A stretch of 64,000 bases of DNA from Vicinamibacterales bacterium (GCA_958296065.1 CATQHX010000015.1:62001-126000), one strand, 5' to 3'; positions 25,611 to 34,062 are shown, numbered from the stretch's first letter. Made by a program: numbers and translations. The notes: a model not told the origin generated them from the letters alone.

Positions 25611-26147
25611 ATGATCAACTGGACCAAACAGACCGACGACATGTTGCAGACGTTGACGGACACACAGAAGAAGTTCTGGGGCATCTGGGCCGAGACGGCG
25701 GAGCAGCAGGCCAGCCAGGCGCAGTTGGCCGAGACCTGGCGCAAGGCCGTGGACGCCTGGGAAGACGCCGTCAAGAACGGCCTCGATACGCAGAAGGCGA
25801 TGCTGCAGAGCCTCGGTGACAGCGCGTCGGCCGTCCCCGCCATCCCCCGGGATCTGCTGGATTGGGTCGCGCAGACCCAGGCCCTGAGCACCCGCTGGAC
25901 CGAGGCCCAGAGCGAGCTGTGGGAAAGCTACTTCGGCATGGTTCGCAAGGCGGTTCCGGCAAAGATGCTCGGCACGATCGACGACGAAAACCAGAAGCTG
26001 TTCGCGGTGTGGCAGGAATCGGTCGAGAAGATCGGCGCCGCCCAGTTGGCGTGGGCGCAGACGTGGACCGAGCGCGCCGCCGGTGCAGCGCCGCAGGGAA
26101 CCGGAACCACGGCAAAGGCGAAGCCGGCGGCCAAGACCGCCGCGTAG
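25611..26147 (+). CDS. Phasin-like PHA granule protein
   Basis: 178 residues, almost entirely helical and rich in Trp, Gln and Ala (FWGIWAETAEQQASQAQLAE, WRKAVDAWEDAVKNGLDTQK). The flexible basic tail TAKAKPAAKTAA is typical of phasins that coat polyhydroxyalkanoate granules. Repeats such as LWESYFGMVRKAVP and LAWAQTWTERAAG resemble PhaE N-terminal segments, so a PhaE-related origin is possible. The ribosome binding site is GAGGAGACCCG-ATG. It is followed by phaC after four bases, so translation is coupled. Confidence 0.75.
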   Translation: MINWTKQTDDMLQTLTDTQKKFWGIWAETAEQQASQAQLAETWRKAVDAWEDAVKNGLDTQKAMLQSLGDSASAVPAIPRDLLDWVAQTQALSTRWTEAQSELWESYFGMVRKAVPAKMLGTIDDENQKLFAVWQESVEKIGAAQLAWAQTWTERAAGAAPQGTGTTAKAKPAAKTAA

Positions 26148-26151
26148 AGTC

Positions 26152-27249
26152 ATGTCGGAGCAGTCCACCGCCGGCGGCCCAGGCCCCCGTTCGGGCTGGG
26201 AGACCGAGATCGAGCGCACTGTCCGGCGGGTCCGCAACATCGGCGAGCTCGTGGCGGAGTCCAACGAGCCCGTCGTCGCGCAGAGCCCACGCCGGGAGGT
26301 CTACCGCAAGCACAAGGCGCGCCTGTACCGCTACGACGGCCCGGTCCGCTACGGCACCCCGGTGCTGTTCGTGCCCAACCTGGGCATCAGCCGCCCCACC
26401 GTCTTCGACCTGCTGCCCCGGGCCAGCTTCATCGAGTACATGGTCGAGCAGGGTTTTCCGTTCTACCTGCTCGACTGGGGAGTCTTCGGTCCCGAGGACG
26501 ATCATCTGACGTTCGCCGACTGCGCCACCCGCATCCTGCCCCGCATGGGGCGGAAGCTGCTGGCCCACGCGGAGGCCGACTCCTGCTCGGTCGTCGGCTA
26601 CTGCATGGGCGCGCCCCTCGCGGTCAGCTTTCTCGGCAGCCACCCCGACTTCCCGGTGAGAAATCTCGTCAACCTCGCCGGCCCCATCGACTTCGCGCAC
26701 GCCGGCCTGTTCGGCTGCTGGCTCGACGCCCGCTACTTCAACGTCGACAAGCTGGTCGACACCCTCGGGCAGATGCCGGCCGAGATGGTGCAGCTCGGCT
26801 TCAAGCTGCTCCGTCCCACCATGGACATGAGCACCGGCCTGAACCTGTGGTGGAACGCCTGGAACGACCGCTATCTGGAAGGCTACAAGGCGCTCCGGCA
26901 GTGGAGCTCGGAGTACGTGCCGTTTCCCGGCGAGTTCTTCCGGCAATGGGTCAGGGACTTCTACCAGGAGAATCGTCTGGCGCAGGGCACGCTGCGCGTC
27001 AACGGACGGCCCGTCGACGTCAACGGCATCACCTGTCCCCTGCTGGTCGTCGGAGCCCGCGAAGACAACATCGCCCCGCCGGCCGCTGTGCAGGCGCTCG
27101 TCGATCTGGTCGGAAGCCGGGACAAGGAATACATGGAGCTTCCCGGCGGCCATATCTCCCTCATCGCCGGGCGCAGCGCATCCCGCGACTGCTGGCCGCA
27201 CGTGGCCAACTGGCTCGCAGCGCGATCGGACGAGTCCGCGGCGCGGTAA
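26152..27249 (+). CDS. phaC: Class III polyhydroxyalkanoate synthase, catalytic subunit
   Basis: 365 residues, the short length typical of class III PhaC. An alpha/beta-hydrolase fold carries the PHA-synthase lipase box GYCMGA with nucleophile Cys151, catalytic Asp305 (GAREDNIAP) and His334 (PGGHIS). Other family stretches are VLFVPNLGISRPTVFDL, FYLLDWGVFG and NLVNLAGPIDFAHAGLF. It polymerises (R)-3-hydroxyacyl-CoA on the granule surface and needs PhaE, encoded 30 bases downstream. The start at 26152 follows the phasin stop by four bases; the longer upstream frame is not homologous. Confidence 0.93.
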   Translation: MSEQSTAGGPGPRSGWETEIERTVRRVRNIGELVAESNEPVVAQSPRREVYRKHKARLYRYDGPVRYGTPVLFVPNLGISRPTVFDLLPRASFIEYMVEQGFPFYLLDWGVFGPEDDHLTFADCATRILPRMGRKLLAHAEADSCSVVGYCMGAPLAVSFLGSHPDFPVRNLVNLAGPIDFAHAGLFGCWLDARYFNVDKLVDTLGQMPAEMVQLGFKLLRPTMDMSTGLNLWWNAWNDRYLEGYKALRQWSSEYVPFPGEFFRQWVRDFYQENRLAQGTLRVNGRPVDVNGITCPLLVVGAREDNIAPPAAVQALVDLVGSRDKEYMELPGGHISLIAGRSASRDCWPHVANWLAARSDESAAR

Positions 27250-27279
27250 AGGCGCAGGAGCCCTGGAGGATTGATTCCG

Positions 27280-27888
27280 ATGGCAGACCCCACTTCGGCG
27301 TCCGACGATCTGTTCGCGATGTGGCGGAAGCAGATGGAGACCGGCACCGAGGCGTGGATCAAGGCGGCGCAACAGGTGGCAAGCCAGGGCCACGTGCCCA
27401 ACCCGCCGGATCCGGCGCAGTTCTGGCGTCAGTTCTCGAACTTCGGCCCGCCGGGCGCGTCCCCGTTCCCGGGGGCCGGACCGATCGATCCCGACGTGCT
27501 CGCCCAGTGGAAGCGGTTCCTGGACGACTGGCTCGCGGCCTGGAGCCGGGCCCTCGAGCAGGTGATGGGCACCGAGGCGTTCGCGGAAGCTCTCGGCAAG
27601 ACGCTCGACCAGTTCCTGAGCGTCCAGGCCAAGGCGCGGCAGGCGACGGAGAGCTCCACCAAGGCCGCGCTCGAGTCGCTCGGACTACCGTCCCGCGAAC
27701 AGGTGATCGGCCTCTCGCGGCAGATGATGGATCTGGAAGACCGCATCGAGTCGCTGGCGGACCAGCTCGACGCCCTCGGAAACCGCCCGGCGGCCGCGGC
27801 GCCGGCAACGACCGACCCGTCCCCCCCACGCCGGCAGCCCCGCCGCAAGACCGCGGGCGGCGCCAGGAAGCCGAAGGACCCGGCGTAG
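27280..27888 (+). CDS. phaE: Class III PHA synthase subunit PhaE (short form)
   Basis: 202 residues against about 350 for PhaE of purple sulfur bacteria. It keeps the amphipathic N-terminal helices (LFAMWRKQMETGTEAWIKAA), a central WLAAWSRALEQVMGTEAFAE and the diagnostic C-terminal helix LPSREQVIGLSRQMMDLEDR followed by a coiled coil. A Pro/Arg/Lys-rich tail ends the protein. PhaE activates PhaC and recruits it to granules. ATG 27280 is chosen because TGGAGGA lies nine bases upstream; a TTG directly at the site is unlikely. Confidence 0.82.
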   Translation: MADPTSASDDLFAMWRKQMETGTEAWIKAAQQVASQGHVPNPPDPAQFWRQFSNFGPPGASPFPGAGPIDPDVLAQWKRFLDDWLAAWSRALEQVMGTEAFAEALGKTLDQFLSVQAKARQATESSTKAALESLGLPSREQVIGLSRQMMDLEDRIESLADQLDALGNRPAAAAPATTDPSPPRRQPRRKTAGGARKPKDPA

Positions 27889-27959
27889 TCGCCCTGCGTG
27901 TACAATGCGCGCCGCGTCCTGGCTCCCTCGTCGGCGGCCGGCGACGGATGGAGGTACGG

Positions 27960-28568
27960 ATGCGAGGACGCCCGATACAGGAAATCGCCGTCGGCGACGC
28001 CGCGGAACTGACGCGGGTCGCCACCCCCGGGGACGTCGCCCAGTTCATCGACTCGGTCGGTGACCACAACCCCATTCATCAGGACCACGCCTACGCCGCC
28101 GCGACCCGGTTCGAGAAACCCATCGTGCCCGGCATGTGGACGGCCAGTCTGATCTCCACCGTGCTGGGCACCCAGCTTCCCGGACCCGGCTGCGTCTACG
28201 TCAGCCTGCAGGTCGTGTTCACCTGGCCGGTCTACTTCGGCGACCGCATCACGGCGCGGGTGGAAGTGGTCGAGCGGCTGCCGGACCGGAACCGGGTGCG
28301 CCTGAAGGCCGTGTGCACCAACCAGAATCGCCAGGAGGTCCTGACCGGTGAGACGGTGCTGTCGCCTTCGAAGACGGCAATCGACTACACCAGACGGGAG
28401 ACAGGCTCGGCCCGGATCGCACACTGGGCCCTGCAACCGAGCCTCCTGGCCGCGCAGGCCACAAGCGCCTGGGCGCGGCTGGGCGCGGCCTGGGTGGCGG
28501 CATGGCACCAGAAGCCCGCCGGCCGGACTCCAACGACACCCGTGGATGGCCGCGACCGGATCTGCTAG
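27960..28568 (+). CDS. MaoC-like (R)-specific enoyl-CoA hydratase (PhaJ-type)
   Basis: 202 residues. The hot-dog hydratase-2 motif IDSVGDHNPIHQDHAYA holds the catalytic pair Asp35 and His40, followed by FEKPIVPGMWTASLISTVLG and a beta-sheet core. PhaJ turns enoyl-CoA from beta-oxidation into (R)-3-hydroxyacyl-CoA for PhaC. After the normal end of the domain (about residue 140) there are roughly 60 extra residues of low complexity; the real stop could be affected by a frame error, but nothing proves it. ATG 27960 is set by GGAGGT. A TACAAT hexamer at 27900-27905 may give it its own promoter. Confidence 0.8.
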   Translation: MRGRPIQEIAVGDAAELTRVATPGDVAQFIDSVGDHNPIHQDHAYAAATRFEKPIVPGMWTASLISTVLGTQLPGPGCVYVSLQVVFTWPVYFGDRITARVEVVERLPDRNRVRLKAVCTNQNRQEVLTGETVLSPSKTAIDYTRRETGSARIAHWALQPSLLAAQATSAWARLGAAWVAAWHQKPAGRTPTTPVDGRDRIC

Positions 28569-28572
28569 CGCC

Positions 28573-28602
28573 CCGAAACGCCTCGCTGGCTCGGCGTTTC
28601 GG
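28573..28602. terminator. Hairpin between the convergent phaJ-like and CMD genes
   Basis: Perfect 10-bp stem CCGAAACGCC/GGCGTTTCGG with a 10-base loop, four bases after the phaJ-like stop. No T-run follows on either side. It could act for both converging genes. Confidence 0.6.
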
Positions 28603-28621
28603 CCCATCCCCCCCGCTCCAC

Positions 28622-28680
28622 GAGCTTGCGCCTCAGCACTTCGCTGCGCTGCGTTCTGCGGCGCAAGCTCCTAGCGGCCG
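28622..28680. repeat. Long inverted repeat overlapping the end of the CMD gene
   Basis: GAGCTTGCGCC (28622-28632) pairs perfectly with GGCGCAAGCTC (28670-28680) around a 37-base GC-rich loop. It overlaps the stop codon of the minus-strand CMD gene and sits beside the hairpin at 28573, giving two stacked stem-loops between convergent genes. Confidence 0.6.
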
Positions 28681-29297
28681 CCGGCCGCCGGCAACCCCTC
28701 GTCGCCGGGGGGAAGCTGCGCGCCCAGCGCGTTCTGGAACATCGCCAACTGCGTGTAGTTGCCGACGACCATCACGACCTGGCGGAGCTCGTCGTCCGTG
28801 TAGCGCTCGGCGAGCACGTTCCACGTCGAGTCGGAGATGAAACGGCTGCCGTGGAGCTCGTCCGCCGCCGCCAGCAGCGCGCGCTCGAAGTCGTCCCAAC
28901 CGGGCGCCTCCGGGCCGGCCGTCACGCGGCTGATCTCCTCCGCCGTCAGCCCGGCTTCCCTCCCGATGACGTCGTGCCGCCCCCAGATGTAGTCGCCGCG
29001 GGACAGCCAGGCGGTGCGCAGGATGAGCAGCTCGCGGTGGCGCGTGGGAATCGTGGCGTTGCGGACGAAGTAGCCCGTGTACGCCCAGTACCGCTGGCAC
29101 ATGTCGCTGACGTCGGGGCAGAGCTCCCGCATGGGAGCCTCCCCCGCGTCCTCGGGCAACCCGATTCGGGGGGCGTCGAGGTGCTCGAAGGAACCCACGC
29201 GACTCACGTCCGACTCCTGCGCCGCCGCGACAGCGGCGCCGAACAGGAACGCGCCACAGACGAAAGTCACGCCGACCGCCATGCCCATCTTCCGCAT
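28671..29297 (-). CDS. Exported carboxymuconolactone decarboxylase-like protein
   Basis: 208 residues. A signal peptide (MRKMGMAVGVTFVCGAFLFG, then AAVAAAQ) precedes a CMD/AhpD-like helical domain: TIPTRHRELLILRTAWLSRG, DYIWGRHDVIGREAGLTAEE, and the second half LAERYTDDELRQVVMVVGNY. The redox CxxC of AhpD is absent, so peroxidase activity is unlikely. Periplasmic CMD proteins of this type are common in Acidobacteriota and uncharacterised. GGAGGT precedes the ATG at 29297. The divergent-free arrangement with the PLP enzyme upstream (89-base gap) suggests co-transcription. Confidence 0.83.
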   Translation of the reverse strand: MRKMGMAVGVTFVCGAFLFGAAVAAAQESDVSRVGSFEHLDAPRIGLPEDAGEAPMRELCPDVSDMCQRYWAYTGYFVRNATIPTRHRELLILRTAWLSRGDYIWGRHDVIGREAGLTAEEISRVTAGPEAPGWDDFERALLAAADELHGSRFISDSTWNVLAERYTDDELRQVVMVVGNYTQLAMFQNALGAQLPPGDEGLPAAGGR

Positions 29298-29386
29298 CGG
29301 AACCTCCCAGGAAAGCGTCATCCGCGCCCGAACCCGTTGCCCGCCGCGCATACGCCCGGTCAAACAGTCGACGTCGGTGGCCGATC

Positions 29387-30736
29387 TCAGACGGCGGCCA
29401 GCGCCTGCGCCATGTTGCCGAGCGCCCGCTCGACCAGTTGACGCGACGTGGCGGTGTTCATCCGCATGCGGCCGGCGCCGCCCAGGCCGTAGCTGGAACC
29501 GGGATTCAGGTGGATGTGCGCATGGTCCACCAGCCAGCGCTGGAACGCCTGTTCCGGGGTCGGGTTCCCCTCGGCCGCTGCCGCCGCCCGCTGCATGCCG
29601 GCCGCTTCCATGGCCTTGCCGACGTCGAGCCACGCCAGATAGGTGCCCTCCGGCTTGACGGTTTCCACGCCCGGCACGTGGGAGCGGACGTACGCGTCGA
29701 CGAAGTCCAGCGTCCCGTCGATGTACTCCAGGAGCTGGTCGAGCCACTCCTCGCACTCGTTGTAGGCCGCCTCGGCCGCGGCGATGCCCAGCGTGTTCAT
29801 CGCCTGCCGGTGCTGCCCCGCACCCTCGATCCGATCCAGGTAATCGGGGTTGGTCGAGAACTGGTAGGCGCACTTCATCATCGACAGGTTGAACGACTTG
29901 CTCACCGACTTGTAGGTGACGCTGTTGCGGACGATGGCCTCGTCGTCGAGCGAGGCGAACGGCGTGTAGCCATGCCCCTTCGTGACGAAGTCGCAGTGGA
30001 TTTCGTCCGCGAGCACCACCACGCGCCGGCGGGCGCAGATCTCGCCGAGCGTCATCAGGTCGTCCCGCGACCAGACGTTGCCGGTGGGGTTGTGCGGGTT
30101 GCACAGGATGAACGCGTGCGTATCGTGGTCGATGCGGCGCTCCAGATCCTCGAAGTCCATCTGGTAGCGGCCGTTGACGAGCCGCAACGGGCTCTCCTCG
30201 GCGACGCAGCCGACGACCCGGATGTCGGTGTAGAACCCGTTGTAGCCAGGCGTCTGCATGAGCACCTTGCTGCCGGGCGGACAGAAGGCGCGCAGGGTGC
30301 TGATGATGCCGGAGTGTACGCCGGGGGCGTGGCGAATCGTGTCGGGGTCGATGTCGAGCCCGTAACGCCGCTTGTTCCAGTCGACGATCGACTCCTTGTA
30401 GGAGGCCGGGATCGACAGGTAGCCGAAGTTCTCGTGCCCGACGCGCTCGCGCAGGGCCCGCGTGATGGCCGGGGCAATCCGGAAGTCCTGGTCCGCGGTG
30501 CCCATGCCGACCTCGATCTTGTCGCGGCCGTAGCGGGCGATCTGCGCGTCCCACTTCGACGAGTCGGTCCCGATGCGGCTGTAGATGGTATCGAAGTCGT
30601 AGCGGCCGCCCTGCGGCTGCGCCGCGCCTCCGGCTTCCGCCGCCAGGGGAACCGTGCTGCCGACGGCGCCCGCCACCGCGGTCATGCCGGTGCTGCGCAG
30701 GAAGGTGCGCCGGTCGAGCCGACTGAGCTTGGACAT
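29387..30736 (-). CDS. Tat-exported PLP-dependent aminotransferase (MalY/PatB type)
   Basis: 449 residues. A twin-arginine signal (LDRRTFLRSTGMTAVAGAVG) precedes a fold-type I PLP enzyme: FGYLSIPASYKESIVDWNKR, HAPGVHSGIISTLRAFCPPG, NPHNPTG (213-219), DEIH (244-247) and the Schiff-base Lys280 in SVSKSFNL. The closest family is MalY/PatB, C-S lyases and aminotransferases. Export of a PLP enzyme is unusual and requires folding with the cofactor before Tat transport. The product acts in the periplasm, possibly on sulfur or amino-acid compounds. The start at 30736 is the one that gives the Tat signal. Confidence 0.87.
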   Translation of the reverse strand: MSKLSRLDRRTFLRSTGMTAVAGAVGSTVPLAAEAGGAAQPQGGRYDFDTIYSRIGTDSSKWDAQIARYGRDKIEVGMGTADQDFRIAPAITRALRERVGHENFGYLSIPASYKESIVDWNKRRYGLDIDPDTIRHAPGVHSGIISTLRAFCPPGSKVLMQTPGYNGFYTDIRVVGCVAEESPLRLVNGRYQMDFEDLERRIDHDTHAFILCNPHNPTGNVWSRDDLMTLGEICARRRVVVLADEIHCDFVTKGHGYTPFASLDDEAIVRNSVTYKSVSKSFNLSMMKCAYQFSTNPDYLDRIEGAGQHRQAMNTLGIAAAEAAYNECEEWLDQLLEYIDGTLDFVDAYVRSHVPGVETVKPEGTYLAWLDVGKAMEAAGMQRAAAAAEGNPTPEQAFQRWLVDHAHIHLNPGSSYGLGGAGRMRMNTATSRQLVERALGNMAQALAAV

Positions 30737-30998
30737 GTGTGGACTCCTCTCGTGTGCTTCGACGTTCGACTTCGAGCACCTCCGACGCGCGCCGTCGTGG
30801 ACGCCGCGTGCGCCCCGCGGTGACGGTGCGCTGCACCGTCGCTGACAGCATAGCCCACCGAACGCCGGTTCCGCTGTCGTACGATGCTTCGGCCCGGCAT
30901 TTGTCCGGACCAAACGCCGGCAACCGCGGGAAGAGACCCCAACGGATGCGTTCTGCCGCTACAGTCGTCTACGGGCTCGCCCGAGGAGTGGGCGGTCG

Positions 30999-31625
30999 AT
31001 GAGACGCCTCCTGCATGCTTCCTTCGTCGTCGCCGTTCTGTTGCTGGCCTGCACCCACGCCGGGGCCGCCGACGGTGCAGGCCGCGGCGACCCCGACCCC
31101 GACTCCGACTCCGATGAGGAACCCCGGTTGGCGGCCGGCTACTGGACCCGCGGCCTGGCCGGCGGCTGGGGTCACGCCTGGAAGCATGGCGTCCCCGGCT
31201 ACGGAAAGACCGAGAGCGACGTTCGGTTCGGGGCGTTCCATCCGCAGCTCGGCCGGTTCGTCACGGACCATCTCGAGCTGTACGGCGAGGCGACTCTCAT
31301 GGTCTACGGACAGCGGATCCGAGCCGTCAGCGCCGGAGTGGCCGGCCTGGGCGGCCGGTACCATGCTTGGCGCGACCGATCGTGGACACCGTACGTGGTC
31401 GGCATCGCGGGACTGCTGTGGACGTCGCTCGATGTGCCGGAAATCGACCGTGTCTTCAACTACCAGCTCGTGTACGGGGTCGGCGTCCGCGTGGTACCGC
31501 CGCGAGGGCCAGGGCTGCTCGTGGAGCTGCGCAACCACCACATCTCGAACGCCGGCACGGCCGGGGAGAATCTGGGCCTGAACGCCGTCACCGTCATCGC
31601 CGGCGTTCAATGGGTCCTACGCTGA
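30999..31625 (+). CDS. PagL-like acyloxyacyl/lipid A 3-O-deacylase
   Basis: 208 residues. The signal is MRRLLHASFVVAVLLLAC; the LLLAC could be a lipobox, or cleavage may occur at AGA. An acidic linker (DPDPDSDSDEE) and an eight-stranded barrel-like region follow. The PagL catalytic motif is visible as LRNHHISNAGTAGENLGLN, giving His181, Ser183 and Glu190 as the triad. PagL removes the 3-O-acyl chain of lipid A in the outer membrane. The protein ends in VQWVLR rather than a terminal Phe. It stands immediately upstream of the leader RNA and PQQ gene but need not share their transcript. Confidence 0.8.
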   Translation: MRRLLHASFVVAVLLLACTHAGAADGAGRGDPDPDSDSDEEPRLAAGYWTRGLAGGWGHAWKHGVPGYGKTESDVRFGAFHPQLGRFVTDHLELYGEATLMVYGQRIRAVSAGVAGLGGRYHAWRDRSWTPYVVGIAGLLWTSLDVPEIDRVFNYQLVYGVGVRVVPPRGPGLLVELRNHHISNAGTAGENLGLNAVTVIAGVQWVLR

Positions 31626-31715
31626 AGTGAGTCCGTTACGGTCCACCGCTCTCCACGCCCGGGGTGGCGGATACCGGCGGCAGCACGTATCCTGAGGCGG
31701 AATCCACCCGCCGGC

Positions 31716-31798
31716 AGTCTGTGCCGCAGAAAGGCATGGACTCCCGGACAGGCTTGGGATGGGCAGGAATCGCAGCCGCGCGCGGCGATTTCCGAGTT
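31716..31798 (+). ncRNA. Structured leader RNA, copy 2, upstream of a PQQ dehydrogenase gene
   Basis: P1 is AGTCTGTGCC (31716-31725) with GGCATGGACT (31733-31742) around GCAGAAA. P2 is GGCTTG (31751-31756) with CGAGTT (31793-31798), including G-T pairs. P3 is AATCG (31768-31772) with CGATT (31786-31790). Compared with copy 1 at 1640, P1 and P2 bases differ but pairing is kept; the P1 loop end GCAGAAA, the TGGGC segment and P3 are nearly identical. It ends 45 bases before the ATG at 31844. Confidence 0.6.
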
Positions 31799-31843
31799 AC
31801 ACGCGAGAGGCGCCGAAACAGGCTCCGCGCCCGGAGGGAATGC

Positions 31844-33616
31844 ATGCACGCGCAAGTCGACCTTACCCGCCGCCGACTCGTGACCGCCGTCCTGACCCTC
31901 GTAGCATGCGTCGCCGCCACGCCCGCGCACGCGCAGGAAGACTCCGAATTCGTCCCGGTTACCGACGCGATGCTGCAGGCGCCGGCGCCCGGCGACTGGC
32001 CGATGTGGCGCCGTACCCTCGACGGCTGGGGCTACAGCCCGCTCGACGAGATCGACCGCGCCAACGTCGGCGACCTGCGCCTGGTCTGGTCCCGCGCGTT
32101 GCGCGCCGGAGGACGGCAGCAGGGCACGCCGCTGGTCTACGACGGCGTCCTCTACATGCCCAACCCGAGCGACGTCATCCAGGCCATCGACGCGGCCACC
32201 GGGAACCTGCTCTGGGAGTACCAGCGGCCGCTGCCCGACGACGCCTGCGAGCGCATCATGCCCGGGGTGTGCACGACGAACCGCAACCTGGCCATCTACG
32301 ACGAGATGATCATCGACACCAGCGTCGACGAGTTCGTGTTCGCGCTCGACGCCAGGACCGGCGAATTGGTGTGGGAGACGCAGGTGCTCGACTACCGGAC
32401 ACACCCTGCGAACCAGAGCACGGGGCCGATCATCGCCGACGGCAAGGTCATCTCCGGGCGAAGCTGCATGCCCGCGGCCGGACCCGACGCCTGTGTCGTC
32501 ACCGCGCACGATCCGCACACCGGCGAAGAGTTGTGGCGGCGGCGCACCATCCCGCGTCCCGGCGAGCCGGGCGACGAGACCTGGGGCGGCCTGCCCGACG
32601 CGGAGCGGCGCCACGTCGGGACGTGGATGGCGCCCAGCTACGACCCCGAGCTCAACCTGCTCTTCATCGGCACGTCGGTCACCTCGCCGGCCCCGAAGTT
32701 CATGGTGGGCGGCGCCGACAACCGGCACCTCTACCACAACTCGACGCTGGCCCTCGACGCCGATACCGGCGAAATTGTCTGGTATTACCAGCACCTCAAT
32801 GACCATTGGGACCTCGACCATCCCTTCGAGCGGCTGCTCGTCGACACGGCGGTGCGGCCGGACCCGGCCGCGGTGAGCTGGATCAACCCGCGCCTGCAGC
32901 CGGGCGAGGAGCGCCGGGTGATGACCGGCATCCCCGGCAAGACGGGCGTGGTGTACACCCTCGACCGCGCGACCGGCGAGTTCCTGTGGGCGACGCCCAC
33001 CGTCGCGCAGAACGTGATCAGCAGCATCGACGGCGCCACCGGGGCGGTCTCCGAGAACCCCGAGCTGGTCTTCGGCGGGTTCGGGCAGGAGGTCCTCACC
33101 TGCCCCACCGCGATGGGCGGCAAGGACTGGGAGGCCGGGGCCTACAGCCCGCGCACGAACATGATGTACATGCCGCTGCGCAACGCCTGCGCGCGGATGG
33201 CCCCGCTCGACGATGGCGGCCAGTCGCTCTACAGCCTCAGCATGCGCAACGAGCTCGCGCCCGGCACCGATCAGCTCGGCGCGGTGTGGGCCATCTCGGC
33301 CGAGACCGGCGTCACGGCGTGGACCTACGAGCAGCGTGCGGCCACGATGTCGCTGGCGGCCACCGCCGGCGGCCTGGTCTTCGTGGGAGACATCAATGGT
33401 CGCTTTCGCGCCCTCGACGACGAGACCGGCGAGGTGCTCTGGGAGGTCAACCTTGGATCCCCGGTGAGCGGGTTCCCGGTGACGTATGCGGTCGACGGCC
33501 GGCAGTACGTGGTAGCGGGCACCGGCACCGGCGGCAACGCCTCGCGCTGGAGCGCGATGACCCCGGAGCTGCGGCCGAGCAGCGGCAACAACATCTTCGT
33601 CTTCGCTTTGCCTTGA
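31844..33616 (+). CDS. PQQ-dependent dehydrogenase, second type
   Basis: 590 residues with a signal peptide ending PAHAQ. The propeller blades carry the usual W motifs (IQAIDAATGNLLWEYQRPLP, FALDARTGELVWETQ). The catalytic Asp323 lies in LNDHWDLDHPFER, again with a second acidic residue, Asp325, two positions later. In contrast to the enzyme at 9998 there is no vicinal Cys-Cys; Cys135 and Cys143, and Cys208 and Cys217, are spaced apart instead. It is thus a distinct quinoprotein subgroup of unknown substrate. GGAGGG sits five bases before ATG 31844, and the leader RNA directly precedes it. Confidence 0.85.
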   Translation: MHAQVDLTRRRLVTAVLTLVACVAATPAHAQEDSEFVPVTDAMLQAPAPGDWPMWRRTLDGWGYSPLDEIDRANVGDLRLVWSRALRAGGRQQGTPLVYDGVLYMPNPSDVIQAIDAATGNLLWEYQRPLPDDACERIMPGVCTTNRNLAIYDEMIIDTSVDEFVFALDARTGELVWETQVLDYRTHPANQSTGPIIADGKVISGRSCMPAAGPDACVVTAHDPHTGEELWRRRTIPRPGEPGDETWGGLPDAERRHVGTWMAPSYDPELNLLFIGTSVTSPAPKFMVGGADNRHLYHNSTLALDADTGEIVWYYQHLNDHWDLDHPFERLLVDTAVRPDPAAVSWINPRLQPGEERRVMTGIPGKTGVVYTLDRATGEFLWATPTVAQNVISSIDGATGAVSENPELVFGGFGQEVLTCPTAMGGKDWEAGAYSPRTNMMYMPLRNACARMAPLDDGGQSLYSLSMRNELAPGTDQLGAVWAISAETGVTAWTYEQRAATMSLAATAGGLVFVGDINGRFRALDDETGEVLWEVNLGSPVSGFPVTYAVDGRQYVVAGTGTGGNASRWSAMTPELRPSSGNNIFVFALP

Positions 33617-33636
33617 CGCTTGGATCCAGCGGCTCG

Positions 33637-34062
33637 TTATCCGAGGCTGACGCCGCGGACGGTGAGTCCGCGCGAAACGGCCGCGGTGGCTTGACGTTCG
33701 TCGTGCGTCCAGAACTCCAGCGGTTCCCCGTCGGCAGCAGCGGCCAGCAACTCCGCCGTGGCCACATGGATCGCATCGATCGCGCGGAGATTGACCGCGA
33801 ACGAGCTCTTCGCCTGGTCGATGACCGTGCCGTCCACGGGGGCGAGATCCGTCATCGCAAGCAGCTCGGTCAACTCCTTGCGCTTGATGGCCGTCTCGGC
33901 ATCGCTCAGGCCGCCGAGCAGCCGCTCACGATCGACGGCCCGGAACGCTTCGACTTCGATGAGTCGGGAGGACACGACATGCTCGCCGGCCAGCAGCGGC
34001 ACGGACGGCCCGGGCTCAACGAACAGGACTCGGAGCACTGCGCTTGCGTCGACGTATTTCAT
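33637..34062 (-). CDS. PIN-domain toxin (VapC-like)
   Basis: 141 residues with the PIN-domain acidic set: Asp5 (MKYVDASAVLRVLF), Glu in SSRLIEVEAFRAV, and the C-terminal NLRAIDAIHVATA and FWTHDERQ. VapC toxins are Mg-dependent RNases, often cutting tRNA. It overlaps the upstream antitoxin gene by 47 bases, an antitoxin-first operon. Confidence 0.88.
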   Translation of the reverse strand: MKYVDASAVLRVLFVEPGPSVPLLAGEHVVSSRLIEVEAFRAVDRERLLGGLSDAETAIKRKELTELLAMTDLAPVDGTVIDQAKSSFAVNLRAIDAIHVATAELLAAAADGEPLEFWTHDERQATAAVSRGLTVRGVSLG

